Below are positions 1 through 8,358 of a DNA stretch of 54,979 bases, piece after piece. Below the pieces are notes generated by a model that did no database searches, was not told the origin of the DNA, and saw only the letters and a program-made list of their open reading frames with translations. Location: NCBI GenBank assembly GCA_959600635.1, contig CAUGMN010000007.1, positions 1 through 54,979 of the forward strand, read 5' to 3'. Position 1 is the first letter of the stretch, and each line of letters starts with the position of its first letter. The translations under genes and the position numbers were made by a program. The DNA comes from QAMX01 sp003149835. GTDB taxonomy: Bacteria; Bacillota; Clostridia; Oscillospirales; QAMX01.

Positions 1-234
1 AATCCCGGTTTCGGCGGGCAGAAATTCATCCCCTCAACGTATCAGAAGCTTCGGGTTCTGCGCGAAATGATCGACCGCTCCGGCCGGTCCATTCTGTTGG
101 AAGTAGACGGCGGCGTCAATTTGCAGAATGCTGCGCAGCTCCGCGCCGCCGGAGCCGACGTGCTGGTGGCCGGAAACGCCGTCTTCACTCACGAAGATCC
201 GCAGGCAGCCATCGCCGCCATCCGGGAATCGTAA
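1..234 (+). CDS. rpe: Ribulose-phosphate 3-epimerase, C-terminal end (5' truncated by window)
   Basis: Only the last 77 codons are present. The frame opens at base 1 with NPGFGGQKF, the conserved loop of ribulose-5-phosphate 3-epimerase. It is followed by the LEVDGGVN motif, which carries a catalytic Asp, and by AGADVLVAGNAVF, the phosphate-binding end of the TIM barrel. The enzyme interconverts D-ribulose 5-phosphate and D-xylulose 5-phosphate in the pentose phosphate pathway, in the cytoplasm. The TAA stop is followed about 40 bp later by a strong hairpin. In many Firmicutes rpe follows rsgA and precedes thiN; here the next gene is a PAS-type regulator instead. Confidence 0.95.
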   Translation, partial: NPGFGGQKFIPSTYQKLRVLREMIDRSGRSILLEVDGGVNLQNAAQLRAAGADVLVAGNAVFTHEDPQAAIAAIRES

Positions 235-276
235 TATTTTACCCGGTAATTCAGTGATAATCAAAAAGATTTTTTA

Positions 277-321
277 AAACAAAACGGATCATCTGAACTC
301 AGCAGATGATCCATTTTGTTT
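277..321 (+). terminator. Intrinsic terminator after rpe
   Basis: The arms AAACAAAACGGATCATCTG and CAGATGATCCATTTTGTTT pair with one mismatch around a 7-nt loop. The A-rich left flank and T-rich right flank make a typical factor-independent terminator, about 45 bp after the rpe stop. The rest of the 235-461 gap holds only the promoter and ribosome binding site of the next gene. Confidence 0.8.
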
Positions 322-380
322 CATCCCTTCTGACCATCGAATCCCTCTCAATATTTTTTTGAACAGATTCCGTCGAAATA

Positions 381-409
381 TGGCTTTTCAAGGCGAAATG
401 TGATATACT
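381..409 (+). promoter_or_regulatory. Putative extended -10 promoter for the PAS-like regulator
   Basis: TATACT at 404-409 is preceded by TGA, an extended -10 element. The hexamer 17 bp upstream (TGGCTT) is a poor -35. It lies between the rpe terminator and the ATG at 462, which has the Shine-Dalgarno sequence CAGGAGGAA at about 448-456. This call rests on pattern only. Confidence 0.45.
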
Positions 410-461
410 TATCCAGCACACCGAACACACCGGCACACACGACTTTCAGGAGGAACGCGTC

Positions 462-1562
462 ATGATGGATTACCGTGACAATAATTTTCTGTTTCAATTG
501 CTCGAAACGATGACAGACGGTGTTGTGCTTTTTCAAGACAATATCGCATTTTTCGCAAACAGTGCGGCGAAGCAGCTGCTTGAATCGGATCCGATTGAGA
601 AATCGCTGTTTTATCTGCTCGGAAACACGGACGCCGAGCTGCTGGAAAAGGATGACAACAACAACACGGTTTTTTACCTTTTAATCCACCGCAACTGGGT
701 CAGCGCCACTCTGAGCGAGCACGAAGGTCATGTTTCCATGCTCACGCTTCGGGAAGATACCGATGTGTATACGGATCCGATCCCCTGCCCTATGGATGAA
801 AACGATCTTTCATGGCTGCGTATGATCGCATCCAAGATTTCGATTCTTTCCGACGCCTGCGGCGGAAAGCTTTCGCCCGATATGGGCGAAGAGCTGCATA
901 AATACGCGGCGATGCTCCATAAATACATCAACAACAGCTTTCTGCGCGCAATGCCCCAGCCGGAATTTGATACTTTGGATGACTTAGCTTATTTCACCTT
1001 CGCCAGCCTTCTTGAATACGCGGTCGATCAGGTAAAGGATAGCCTCTCCGCAGTCTGCATTGAGCTTGATTATAACCGAAAAAATGAAATTCATGACGCG
1101 CATGTCCGCGGTTATGTGCGGCATTTTCTCATGCTGGTCTACAATGCGCTCGACATTCTGATCTATCACTGCAAAGAGGCCTGCGGTTTTGCCGAGCCCA
1201 GCCAGATTACCGTGTCGGAGGGGGCGTCGCAATCGTATCTGTTCCTCCGTATCTCCACCTCGAAGCTCCGTCCGTTTCCGGCCACGCTCGACGTTTTGAG
1301 CGCTTATCAGCGCGAAAAACCGGAGCTGTTCACACCGGCCTACTGTGCGAGCGCCAAACTCGTTATCGCGACTGTGAAACTCTATAAAGGCATCATCGTC
1401 TCCAACGCCTCGGGCGACAAAACGGATATTCTCTTCTGTTTCCCGAAAGATTACGCCCGGCTCGCGTCGCCTTATGATTTCAGCGGTTGTACGGTATATC
1501 CGAAAATCGAGTTTTCCGACACGCTTTACAACAGCTCTTTTATGAATCAAGCCTCCGTTTAA
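462..1562 (+). CDS. PAS-like sensor protein with degenerate histidine-kinase-type C-terminus
   Basis: A 366-residue soluble protein with no signal peptide or membrane segment. Residues about 8-90 read like a PAS domain (FLFQLLETMTDGVVLFQD, then FFANSAAKQLL). Residues about 110-165 are helical and contain ELHKYAAMLHKYINN, where a dimerisation/phosphoacceptor helix would sit. Residues about 200-340 resemble an HATPase fold: LVYNALDILIYHC is in the N-box position, but no clear DxGxG or GxGxG box is visible. It may be an atypical kinase, a phosphatase or a pseudokinase-type regulator; the family is not recognised with certainty. The start has a strong ribosome binding site 7 nt upstream. It lies 115 bp before the WG/SLH gene on the same strand, so co-transcription is possible. 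No response regulator is nearby. Confidence 0.55.
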   Translation: MMDYRDNNFLFQLLETMTDGVVLFQDNIAFFANSAAKQLLESDPIEKSLFYLLGNTDAELLEKDDNNNTVFYLLIHRNWVSATLSEHEGHVSMLTLREDTDVYTDPIPCPMDENDLSWLRMIASKISILSDACGGKLSPDMGEELHKYAAMLHKYINNSFLRAMPQPEFDTLDDLAYFTFASLLEYAVDQVKDSLSAVCIELDYNRKNEIHDAHVRGYVRHFLMLVYNALDILIYHCKEACGFAEPSQITVSEGASQSYLFLRISTSKLRPFPATLDVLSAYQREKPELFTPAYCASAKLVIATVKLYKGIIVSNASGDKTDILFCFPKDYARLASPYDFSGCTVYPKIEFSDTLYNSSFMNQASV

Positions 1563-1593
1563 TATCGCGCAGCGCACTCTCTCCGCCCTGCGC

Positions 1594-1637
1594 CGGATAC
1601 AAAATCGTTTTTCCGCCGCCGAACTGTTTTGTATCCG
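1594..1637. repeat. Inverted repeat between the regulator and the WG/SLH gene
   Basis: CGGATACAAAA (1594-1604) and TTTTGTATCCG (1627-1637) are perfect 11-bp arms separated by 22 bp. The element lies 40 bp before the ATG at 1678. It could be a regulator-binding palindrome, a leader hairpin or a weak terminator. There is no long T-run directly after it on either strand. Confidence 0.5.
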
Positions 1638-1677
1638 CCTGTATGATTTCTCGCGCGGCGGGAAATGGAGTAAAACA

Positions 1678-3444
1678 ATGAAAAAGCGCCTGATCTGTCT
1701 GCTGTTGATCCTCTCTCTTGCAGCCTCTCTCCCAATGGCTGCCCATGCCGTTCCCCTGCCCGGCGAAGCCTCTGTGGAAATCGTTATTTCACCGGAATGG
1801 GAGGACGCCGGCGATTTCCACGAAGGACTGGCCCGCGTCTTTGACGGAAAAAAATGGGGATATATCGCCTCCGACGGCAGTCTGGCCGTCGACTGCGTCT
1901 GGGACATCGCCTCGGATTTCAACGAGGGGCTCGCGGCCGTCGCCACCGTCGAACCCGGCGTCTCCGCCCAGACGCCGGACATCCAAACCTGGCATTTTAT
2001 CGACCGACAGGGAAAAATCGTCCGCACGGTCGGAACAAACGAAGCCTATTATTTTGATTCGCGCGCCTTTCTGACCGGCGTCTCCGACGGAACCTACCTC
2101 ACCGCCCCCGGCGGCGAAAACACGGTTTTTGTCCATTCGATCCGCGGCGAAGCGTCATTGCCTGTCCGCTCCTTCCGCAGCGGTACGGCCTTCCGCGGCG
2201 GTTACGCCGTCGTCTCCGCCGCCGCCGACGGCGCGTTTACGCTGCCGCCGGCGCTGCAAAAGCTCGTCGGAGTGCTCGATGACGACGCCATGCCGGACGT
2301 CGTCATCGATTACGCAGGCAAAGTGTATTGGGACGGCGACTGGGGGATGATCCTTGCGGTAGACGGCGGGCTCGTCGTCTACAATTCCCGCGCGACCGGT
2401 CTCTGGGGCATCGATACGCTCGACGGCAAAGAGGTCGTAGCGCCGACGATTTCCGACCTCTGGTATACCTATCAAAACGGCGTGTTCTCCGTATTCTCCG
2501 GCGCTTATGCGACCGTCTGCATCAACGACAGCTTTTGCGCTGTGGATCAAAACGGAACGCTCTATCCTTTCGACGCCGACGGCGTGGGGCGTTTTTCCGA
2601 AGGCCTGTTCCCGTTTGACCGCGATAACGTCTACGGCTACTGCGCCGTTGACGGCGCCGTTGTCATCGCGGCAAAATATCTGACCGCCGAACCGTTTTCG
2701 TGCGGCGCGGCGGTTGTCTCGACGGCCAACGGCTACTACTACATCGACAAGAGCGGCGCCAACCTGAACCTCTTTGCCTATGCGGAGGCGCACAGCCTTT
2801 CCGAGGGGCTTGGGCGCGTCAAGATCGACGGAAAATACGGTTTTGTGGCTCTGTCTGGTAGACCCGCCGACGCCGCCGGAGACACGCCCCACGCCTGGGC
2901 CGCCGCCGAGGTGACGGAGGCTTATGAAAACGGGCTGATCCCCGACGAATTCTGCTGTCTCTATCTTTCCGAGGCGACCCGTTCCGAGCTTGCCCGCCTC
3001 TCCGTCACGCTGCTGACGCGCCTAAGACGCTGTTCGGCGGATGAGCTCGTCCTGATGGAAACCGGGAAAACGCTCGATTCCTTTGTCGCCGCCTATCCCT
3101 TCCCCGACACTTCGGACCGCTCTGTCCTCGCGGCGTATGCGTTGGGCATCATCAACGGCTATGTCGACGGGACCTACCGGCCGGACGGCTTGGTCACGCG
3201 CGCCGAGGCGGCAAAAATGCTCACCGTCACCGCGCAGCTCGCCGGCCTGCAAACGTCAACCTCCCCGCTCGCCTTTGCGGACAGCGGCAGCGTCGCCGTC
3301 TGGGCCAGAGATTACGTCGCTTTCGTCAGCGCAGCCGGTATCATGAACGGCGTCGGCGGCAACCGCTTCGACCCCTTCGGTCTTTACACGCGCGAGCAGG
3401 CGTATCTGACGATGCAGCGGATCTATGCGATGGCGGCGGAATGA
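1678..3444 (+). CDS. Secreted WG-repeat protein with C-terminal SLH domains
   Basis: The N-terminus MKKRLICLLLILSLAASL with AHA at about residue 24 is a clear Sec signal peptide with a type I cleavage site. Residues about 50-400 contain WG/KWG-type beta repeats (KKWGYIASDGSLAV, WGMILAVDGGLVVY, VYGYCAVDGAVVIAA, KYGFVALSGR). Two SLH-like modules end the protein: LGIINGYVDGTYRPDGLVTR near residue 490 and AGIMNGVGGNRFDPFGLYTR near 560. SLH modules anchor proteins to pyruvylated secondary cell-wall polymer in Firmicutes, so this is probably displayed on the surface. WG repeats have no single known ligand and the role is unknown. The start has GGAG 7 nt upstream. Two hairpins follow the stop. Confidence 0.85.
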   Translation: MKKRLICLLLILSLAASLPMAAHAVPLPGEASVEIVISPEWEDAGDFHEGLARVFDGKKWGYIASDGSLAVDCVWDIASDFNEGLAAVATVEPGVSAQTPDIQTWHFIDRQGKIVRTVGTNEAYYFDSRAFLTGVSDGTYLTAPGGENTVFVHSIRGEASLPVRSFRSGTAFRGGYAVVSAAADGAFTLPPALQKLVGVLDDDAMPDVVIDYAGKVYWDGDWGMILAVDGGLVVYNSRATGLWGIDTLDGKEVVAPTISDLWYTYQNGVFSVFSGAYATVCINDSFCAVDQNGTLYPFDADGVGRFSEGLFPFDRDNVYGYCAVDGAVVIAAKYLTAEPFSCGAAVVSTANGYYYIDKSGANLNLFAYAEAHSLSEGLGRVKIDGKYGFVALSGRPADAAGDTPHAWAAAEVTEAYENGLIPDEFCCLYLSEATRSELARLSVTLLTRLRRCSADELVLMETGKTLDSFVAAYPFPDTSDRSVLAAYALGIINGYVDGTYRPDGLVTRAEAAKMLTVTAQLAGLQTSTSPLAFADSGSVAVWARDYVAFVSAAGIMNGVGGNRFDPFGLYTREQAYLTMQRIYAMAAE

Positions 3445-3528
3445 CGCGCAGCTCTTGTCTGGGCATTCGATAAACCGTGACGGCCGGCATACGAGTTTTT
3501 TCACTGCCGGCCGGCGCGGTTCAACAAA

Positions 3529-3575
3529 GACCCCCGCTGGGAAAGGAATTACTCATCCTTTTCCGGCGGGGGGTC
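3529..3575. terminator. Hairpin terminator between convergent genes
   Basis: GACCCCCGCTGGGAAAGG (from 3529) pairs with CCTTTTCCGGCGGGGGGTC (to 3575), with small mismatches, around a short loop. It lies between the plus-strand WG/SLH gene and the minus-strand beta-galactosidase gene and could serve both. A second perfect 9-bp stem (CGGCCGGCA and TGCCGGCCG, 3481-3513) with a T-rich loop lies just upstream. There is no long T-tract right after either stem. Confidence 0.65.
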
Positions 3576-3630
3576 TTGTCAGCAGCTTACAGGCAGCGAG
3601 TTTTTTCGCTGATGGATTTCTCAATCCGCT

Positions 3631-6600
3631 TTAATACAGCGCGTCGAGCGAGGTATCCTCGGAAAAATACGGTTTGATACGGAACGCGAAAGAAAATTCT
3701 TTTTCGTTGAAGCGATATTTCTCCGACATGTAGGGGCCGCACGAAGCTGTCCCGATACCGTGCTGGCGGTAGTCGATGTTCAGAACCGTTTCCTTTCGCG
3801 CCGTCAGCTCATGGTCGTGCTTGGCGTTCAGAAAATCGGCTGTTGAATAGTGGTGCGCCGAGAAGGAAAACTCCGGCTCGCCGAGGATTGCCAGCCCCAG
3901 ACCGCGGCGGTCGGTGATGCCTGCGAAGCGCGTCTCGGCATGGCTGCCGTTTTCCTGCGGGAAAATATAATGCGTCGTCATATCGGTCACGTTTTGCTTG
4001 TAGCGGCCGAAGCGCGCCGCATGGCGTTTATCCACATAGCTCTCCGTCGGGCCTCTGCCGAACCATTCGACCGATTCAAAGCCCTCTTTGAGCATGCACT
4101 CAAAGCCGAAGCGCGGCAGGCACAGCGCCTCGCTCCGCGTCTGACGCACCGCGAGCCGACAGCTGATGATCCCGTCGGCCGTCACCGTCCACACGCCGCG
4201 GACCTCGCAGACCGGCTGCACGGAGAAGGCGCCGAGCACATAGACCGCTTCGAGCCGCACCAGCGCCGCGTTCTCTTCTGCGAGCACGAAGCTCGCCAGA
4301 CGCGACTTGACAAACGGGAAGCGCTCGCCCTCCCATTTTTTATAGTCGGGCCGGTCGTTGTCGATCCATGCGCGGTTCAGATTAAAGGCAAACCCTCTTT
4401 CCAGCAGCTCCGTCCCGTTGAAAATCAACGAGACCGGCAAGCCGTTGTCTTTGGAAAAGGCATACGCAAAGTCCTCGCCGCTGACGGTGACGAGCAGCCC
4501 CTCGTCGTCGACGCTGAGCGGCGTTTCCGCTCTGACAGGTTTTTCCGCCGCGGCTTCCCGGCGCGGAGAGAGCGGGAACTGCGTAAAAGAGACCTCATAG
4601 CCGCGCTTTTCAAACCATGTGTCGCGGTTGAGCACAAACGAAACCGTCAGGTGGTATTCGGCAGGGTCGTCCTCTTCCGGCAGCAGATAGGAAACGTCGA
4701 AATACCGCGTTTTCCACGGCTCAATGCCGGCCAGTGTGCCAAATTCGCCCTGCTGGACGAGAACCCCGTTGCGCGTGATGCGCCAGAAGGCGTCGATATC
4801 GTCTAAGTTCGCAAAGAAGCGGTAATTCTTGATCGCGATCCGCCCTTTGTTCAGGCGCACGGCGACGGCTTTGACCGGCTCATACGCCTTTTTCAGCTCC
4901 ATCAGCCCGCTCTTCGCCTCGCGGTCCGGCGTAACCAGCCCGTCGACGCAGAAGTTTCCGTCGTTGGGCATGTCGCCGAAATCGCCGCCGTAGACAAAAT
5001 ACGGCCTGCCGTTCTCGTCGTACTGCCGGATCCCGTGATCCGCCCATTCCCAGACGCAGCCGCCCATCGATTCGGGGTTGGCATAGAATTCGCTGACATA
5101 GTCCTCCGCGTCGCCGTTGGAGTTGCCCATCGCATGCGAATACTCGCAGAGGAAGAACGGCCGCCCCTTGTGCTGACGGCACATCTCGCCGATCTGCTCA
5201 TGGTGCGTGTACATGCGGCTGACGATATCGAGGCACAGCGCGTCATAGCCGCCCTCATAGTGTACCGGCCGCGTGTCGTTTTCGTGCAGGTAATCGGCCA
5301 TGGCGACGTGGTTTTCGCCGAACTGCGACTCGTTGCCGAGCGACCAGACGACGACGCAGGGGTGATTTTTATCGCGGTGGTACATGCGCGCGCAGCGGTT
5401 GAGGTAGGCGAGCTTATAGTCGTGCCGGTTGGAAGTGTTGAGCTTTTCATCCTCCCCGCGCAGCACATGGCAGCCGTGGGATTCGATGTCGCATTCGTCG
5501 ATGACAAAGAAGCCGAGTCGGTCGCAGAGATCTAAAAAGCGCGGATCATTGATATAGTGCGATGTGCGGATAGCGGTGATGTTGTGGCGGCGCATTTCCA
5601 CTAAGTCGCGGTGCATGTCCTCCATGCTGACCGTATGGCCGCTGTCGGGATGGGTGTCGTGGCGGTTGACGCCGCGGATCTTGACCGGAACGCCGTTGAC
5701 GGTGAAAATCCCGTCGACGATCCTGACCGTGCGAAAGCCGACGTTGAACGCGAGCACCTCGTCGACCATTTCGCCGCCGCTCAGCTCAATGACGGCGCGG
5801 TAAAGCCTCGGCTGTTCATTGTTCCACGGCTGGACGTTTTCAACGCGGAAAACGATCGGCTCCGTCCCCTTGGCGACCTGTGAGGCGATGTCCTCGCCGC
5901 GCGGGTCGTAGAGCGTGACGAGCAAAGTGCAGTCTGCTCCGTCGATGTCGGGCAGATACGAGGGTTCCAGTTTCAGCAGGCCGCTCCCGTTTTCATGGTC
6001 GTAGTCCGCGGTGATCTTGACGTCCCACAGCGACTTTTCCACGCGCGAGAGCAGATAGCAGTCGCGCCACAGGCCGGACATGCGCCACATATCCTGATCT
6101 TCCAGATATGTGCCGTCGCTGTATTTAATGACCATAACCGTAACGCGGTTTTTGCCCGGCCGCAGATACGGCGTGACGTCATATTCGCTGGGCAGATGCG
6201 CGCCCTGTGAATATCCCGCCTTGTGCCCGTTGACATAGACGTAAAACACGGAATCCACGCCCTCAAAGCGGAGGTGCGTTTTCCGGCCCATAAACGTCTG
6301 CGGCAGGATAAAATCGCGCGCGTACACGCCGGTGGGGTTTTCGTTGGGGACAAAGGGAATATCGACGGGGATCGGATAATTGACGTTGGTGTATACGGGC
6401 ACGTCGTACTTCCCCGTCATCTGCCAGCACGACGGGACGTCCATATCGTCCCATCCGGCCAGGGGCGCGTCTCCGGCAAGGTCTGCCTCCGTCACGTGCT
6501 CGGGCCGCTCAAACCAGCGGAACGCCCAGCGGCCGTTGAGGTTTTTATAGAACTCCGATCCGCCCCGTTCGCCCGTTTTTGCAGACGGCACATCGTGAAA

Positions 6601-6687
6601 CGGAATATAGTAGGCCCGCGCCGGCAGGCGATTGTTGGAGATCCTTTCCGAATTCTCCCAATCCTTCAACATGACGTATTCCTTCAT
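3631..6687 (-). CDS. lacZ: Glycoside hydrolase family 2 beta-galactosidase (LacZ type)
   Basis: The protein has 1018 residues, close to the 1024 of E. coli LacZ. In order it shows a GH2 sugar-binding jelly roll (GVYARDFILP, FEGVDSVFYVYVNG), an immunoglobulin-like region, the TIM barrel, and the C-terminal small-chain domains (WFGRGPTESYVDK, GIGTASCGP). RGVNRHDTHPDSG opens the barrel. WSLGNESQFGE carries the acid/base Glu (E453) and FFLCEYSHAMGNS the nucleophile Glu (E515). It hydrolyses terminal beta-galactosides. No signal peptide is present, so it acts on imported sugar. The ATG has GGGAGAG 6 nt upstream. It is the last gene of an operon with two sugar isomerases and an alpha-mannosidase, 19 bp after the preceding stop. 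It could prefer another beta-glycoside. Confidence 0.93.
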   Translation of the reverse strand: MKEYVMLKDWENSERISNNRLPARAYYIPFHDVPSAKTGERGGSEFYKNLNGRWAFRWFERPEHVTEADLAGDAPLAGWDDMDVPSCWQMTGKYDVPVYTNVNYPIPVDIPFVPNENPTGVYARDFILPQTFMGRKTHLRFEGVDSVFYVYVNGHKAGYSQGAHLPSEYDVTPYLRPGKNRVTVMVIKYSDGTYLEDQDMWRMSGLWRDCYLLSRVEKSLWDVKITADYDHENGSGLLKLEPSYLPDIDGADCTLLVTLYDPRGEDIASQVAKGTEPIVFRVENVQPWNNEQPRLYRAVIELSGGEMVDEVLAFNVGFRTVRIVDGIFTVNGVPVKIRGVNRHDTHPDSGHTVSMEDMHRDLVEMRRHNITAIRTSHYINDPRFLDLCDRLGFFVIDECDIESHGCHVLRGEDEKLNTSNRHDYKLAYLNRCARMYHRDKNHPCVVVWSLGNESQFGENHVAMADYLHENDTRPVHYEGGYDALCLDIVSRMYTHHEQIGEMCRQHKGRPFFLCEYSHAMGNSNGDAEDYVSEFYANPESMGGCVWEWADHGIRQYDENGRPYFVYGGDFGDMPNDGNFCVDGLVTPDREAKSGLMELKKAYEPVKAVAVRLNKGRIAIKNYRFFANLDDIDAFWRITRNGVLVQQGEFGTLAGIEPWKTRYFDVSYLLPEEDDPAEYHLTVSFVLNRDTWFEKRGYEVSFTQFPLSPRREAAAEKPVRAETPLSVDDEGLLVTVSGEDFAYAFSKDNGLPVSLIFNGTELLERGFAFNLNRAWIDNDRPDYKKWEGERFPFVKSRLASFVLAEENAALVRLEAVYVLGAFSVQPVCEVRGVWTVTADGIISCRLAVRQTRSEALCLPRFGFECMLKEGFESVEWFGRGPTESYVDKRHAARFGRYKQNVTDMTTHYIFPQENGSHAETRFAGITDRRGLGLAILGEPEFSFSAHHYSTADFLNAKHDHELTARKETVLNIDYRQHGIGTASCGPYMSEKYRFNEKEFSFAFRIKPYFSEDTSLDALY

Positions 6688-6706
6688 ATTTATCTCTCCC
6701 GCGCGC

Positions 6707-7495
6707 TTACAGCGTCTTCATCGCGCCGTCCGTCTCCCGCAGGAAACGGATCGCTTCGGTGCAGTCCCCGACCGGGTCGTCGCCGCACTCGCGCTCGATG
6801 GTCAAAAAGCCGCGGTAGTTGTTTTGATACAGCGTTTCCATCCAGCGCGGGAAATCGACGCCGCCGGCGCCGAGCGGTGTTTCATGGCCCCGGCCGTCCT
6901 CCCGCACGCCGTCCTTGGCGTGGGTGTGGACAATATAGGGCGCGACGGCTCCGACGCTGTCGGCGCCGTTTGACGAGAAGCCGCCCATAACGAGATTGGC
7001 CGGATCAAAGTTGACGCCAATCCCGCCGTCCAGCTCGTCTAAAAAGCGCCGCAGCAGCGCGGTATCCTCCGGCCCCGTCTCGATGGCAAAGGTCAGATCC
7101 CTGTCCTTTGCCATCCGGCCGAGCGCGGTCAGCCCCGAATGCAGCGCGCGGTAGGCCGGAGCGTCCTTGTCGGCCGGAATGACGCCGACATGGCCGGTGA
7201 CGACCTTTGCGCCGATCTCATAGGCGAAGTTGAAAACGTTTTTCATCACTTCAAGGTGCTGCGCGTTGACCGTCTCGTCCGTATAGGCGCCGATATCGCC
7301 GCAGACGGCGGAAACGGTCAGGCCGCTCCGCTCGATATAGGAGCGCATGTGCAGGAGCTTTTCGCGCGCCGTCGGCTCCGCCTGCGTATAAAACATCTGG
7401 AAACCGTCCGCGCCGATTTCAACCGCTTTGTCGATTCCGCCCTCAAAGCCCAGCTGCAAAGAGTCGATCATGATGCCGATTTTAAAATGGCTCAT
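6707..7495 (-). CDS. Sugar phosphate isomerase/epimerase (xylose-isomerase-like TIM barrel)
   Basis: A 262-residue protein of the AP-endonuclease-2/xylose-isomerase-like TIM barrel family. Conserved metal-ligand positions can be read: FAIETGPED (Glu), GVNFDPANLVMGG (Asp), VHTHAKDG (His) and LTIERECGDD (Glu). It probably isomerises or epimerises a sugar or sugar acid, perhaps after oxidation; the substrate cannot be told from sequence. The start MSHFKIGIMID was chosen because GGAGG lies 7 nt upstream. A longer open frame upstream has no ribosome binding site and runs into the neighbour. It sits 11 bp after another isomerase gene and 19 bp before lacZ in the mannosidase operon. Confidence 0.85.
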   Translation of the reverse strand: MSHFKIGIMIDSLQLGFEGGIDKAVEIGADGFQMFYTQAEPTAREKLLHMRSYIERSGLTVSAVCGDIGAYTDETVNAQHLEVMKNVFNFAYEIGAKVVTGHVGVIPADKDAPAYRALHSGLTALGRMAKDRDLTFAIETGPEDTALLRRFLDELDGGIGVNFDPANLVMGGFSSNGADSVGAVAPYIVHTHAKDGVREDGRGHETPLGAGGVDFPRWMETLYQNNYRGFLTIERECGDDPVGDCTEAIRFLRETDGAMKTL

Positions 7496-7506
7496 TTTGT
7501 CCTCCG

Positions 7507-8334
7507 TTACAGTCCGATGTTGCGCAGATAGGCAAGGCTCTGCTCGGCCGCGCCCCACGCGTCGCCGTAGCAGTCGTCTTGCTCCACGATGAAAGCGCCG
7601 CAGCCGGACTGAATGCCGGCGCGGACGATCGCCGGAATGTCCTGAATGCCCTGGCCGACCGGGCGGAACGCAAAGGTCCCTGCCTCCGCCTCGTTCCCGC
7701 CGACGGCCTTGCCTTCCTTATTCATCAGCGCGTAGACCGGTTTGTCGTTTTTCCGGCCTACGAAATCCTTTAAGTGGATGACCGGGGTGCGTCCCTTATA
7801 GGCGTTGATGTATTTGACCGGGTCGTATCCGGCGTATTTGACCCAGCAGGTATCGAACTCCGGCAATAATCCGGGGATATCCTGGTAGAGCCGGTCGATG
7901 GCCAGCGTCCCGTCCTCCAACGCGGCGAACTCAAAGTCGTGGTTGTGGTAGAGAAGCTGCATGCCGTTCTCTTTCAGAGCTTCGGCCGCCGCCAGGAGAA
8001 GCTGCTTCGTCTCCTCATATTTCTCGCTGCCCGGTCCGCGCTCGGCGGCCATCCACGGAATCGCGATAAACGGGATGCCGAGCGCCTTGTGATAGGCGAC
8101 CGTCTCCTCAATCGACTGCTCGAAGTTGTCGAGCGAGTAGTGCGTCGAAACCATTTCGAGGCCGAGCTCGCCGCAGATTCGTTTCAACTCCTCCGCCGCC
8201 ATTCCGCCGTAACCCGCAAACTCCACCGCGTCGTATCCGAGCCGCTTGACGCCGTCGAGCGTCCCTACAAAATCTTTTTCCAATGACTCCCGAAGGGTAT
8301 AGAGCTGAATTCCTACTTTAATTTTTTCCGCCAT
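7507..8334 (-). CDS. Sugar phosphate isomerase/epimerase (second TIM barrel of the operon)
   Basis: A 275-residue TIM barrel protein starting MAEKIKVGIQLYTLRESL, typical of bacterial sugar isomerase/epimerases linked to glycoside operons. Metal-binding motifs are YHNHDFEF, EFDTCWVKYAGYDPV, VIHLKDFVG and AFIVEQDD. It differs clearly from the preceding family member, so the two are not a recent duplication. The start has AGGAGG 11 nt upstream. It lies 24 bp downstream of the alpha-mannosidase stop, within the same operon. The likely role is conversion of a mannose- or hexose-derived intermediate; the substrate is unknown. Confidence 0.85.
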   Translation of the reverse strand: MAEKIKVGIQLYTLRESLEKDFVGTLDGVKRLGYDAVEFAGYGGMAAEELKRICGELGLEMVSTHYSLDNFEQSIEETVAYHKALGIPFIAIPWMAAERGPGSEKYEETKQLLLAAAEALKENGMQLLYHNHDFEFAALEDGTLAIDRLYQDIPGLLPEFDTCWVKYAGYDPVKYINAYKGRTPVIHLKDFVGRKNDKPVYALMNKEGKAVGGNEAEAGTFAFRPVGQGIQDIPAIVRAGIQSGCGAFIVEQDDCYGDAWGAAEQSLAYLRNIGL

Positions 8335-8358
8335 ACCGGCAATCCTCCTGTCTGATTT

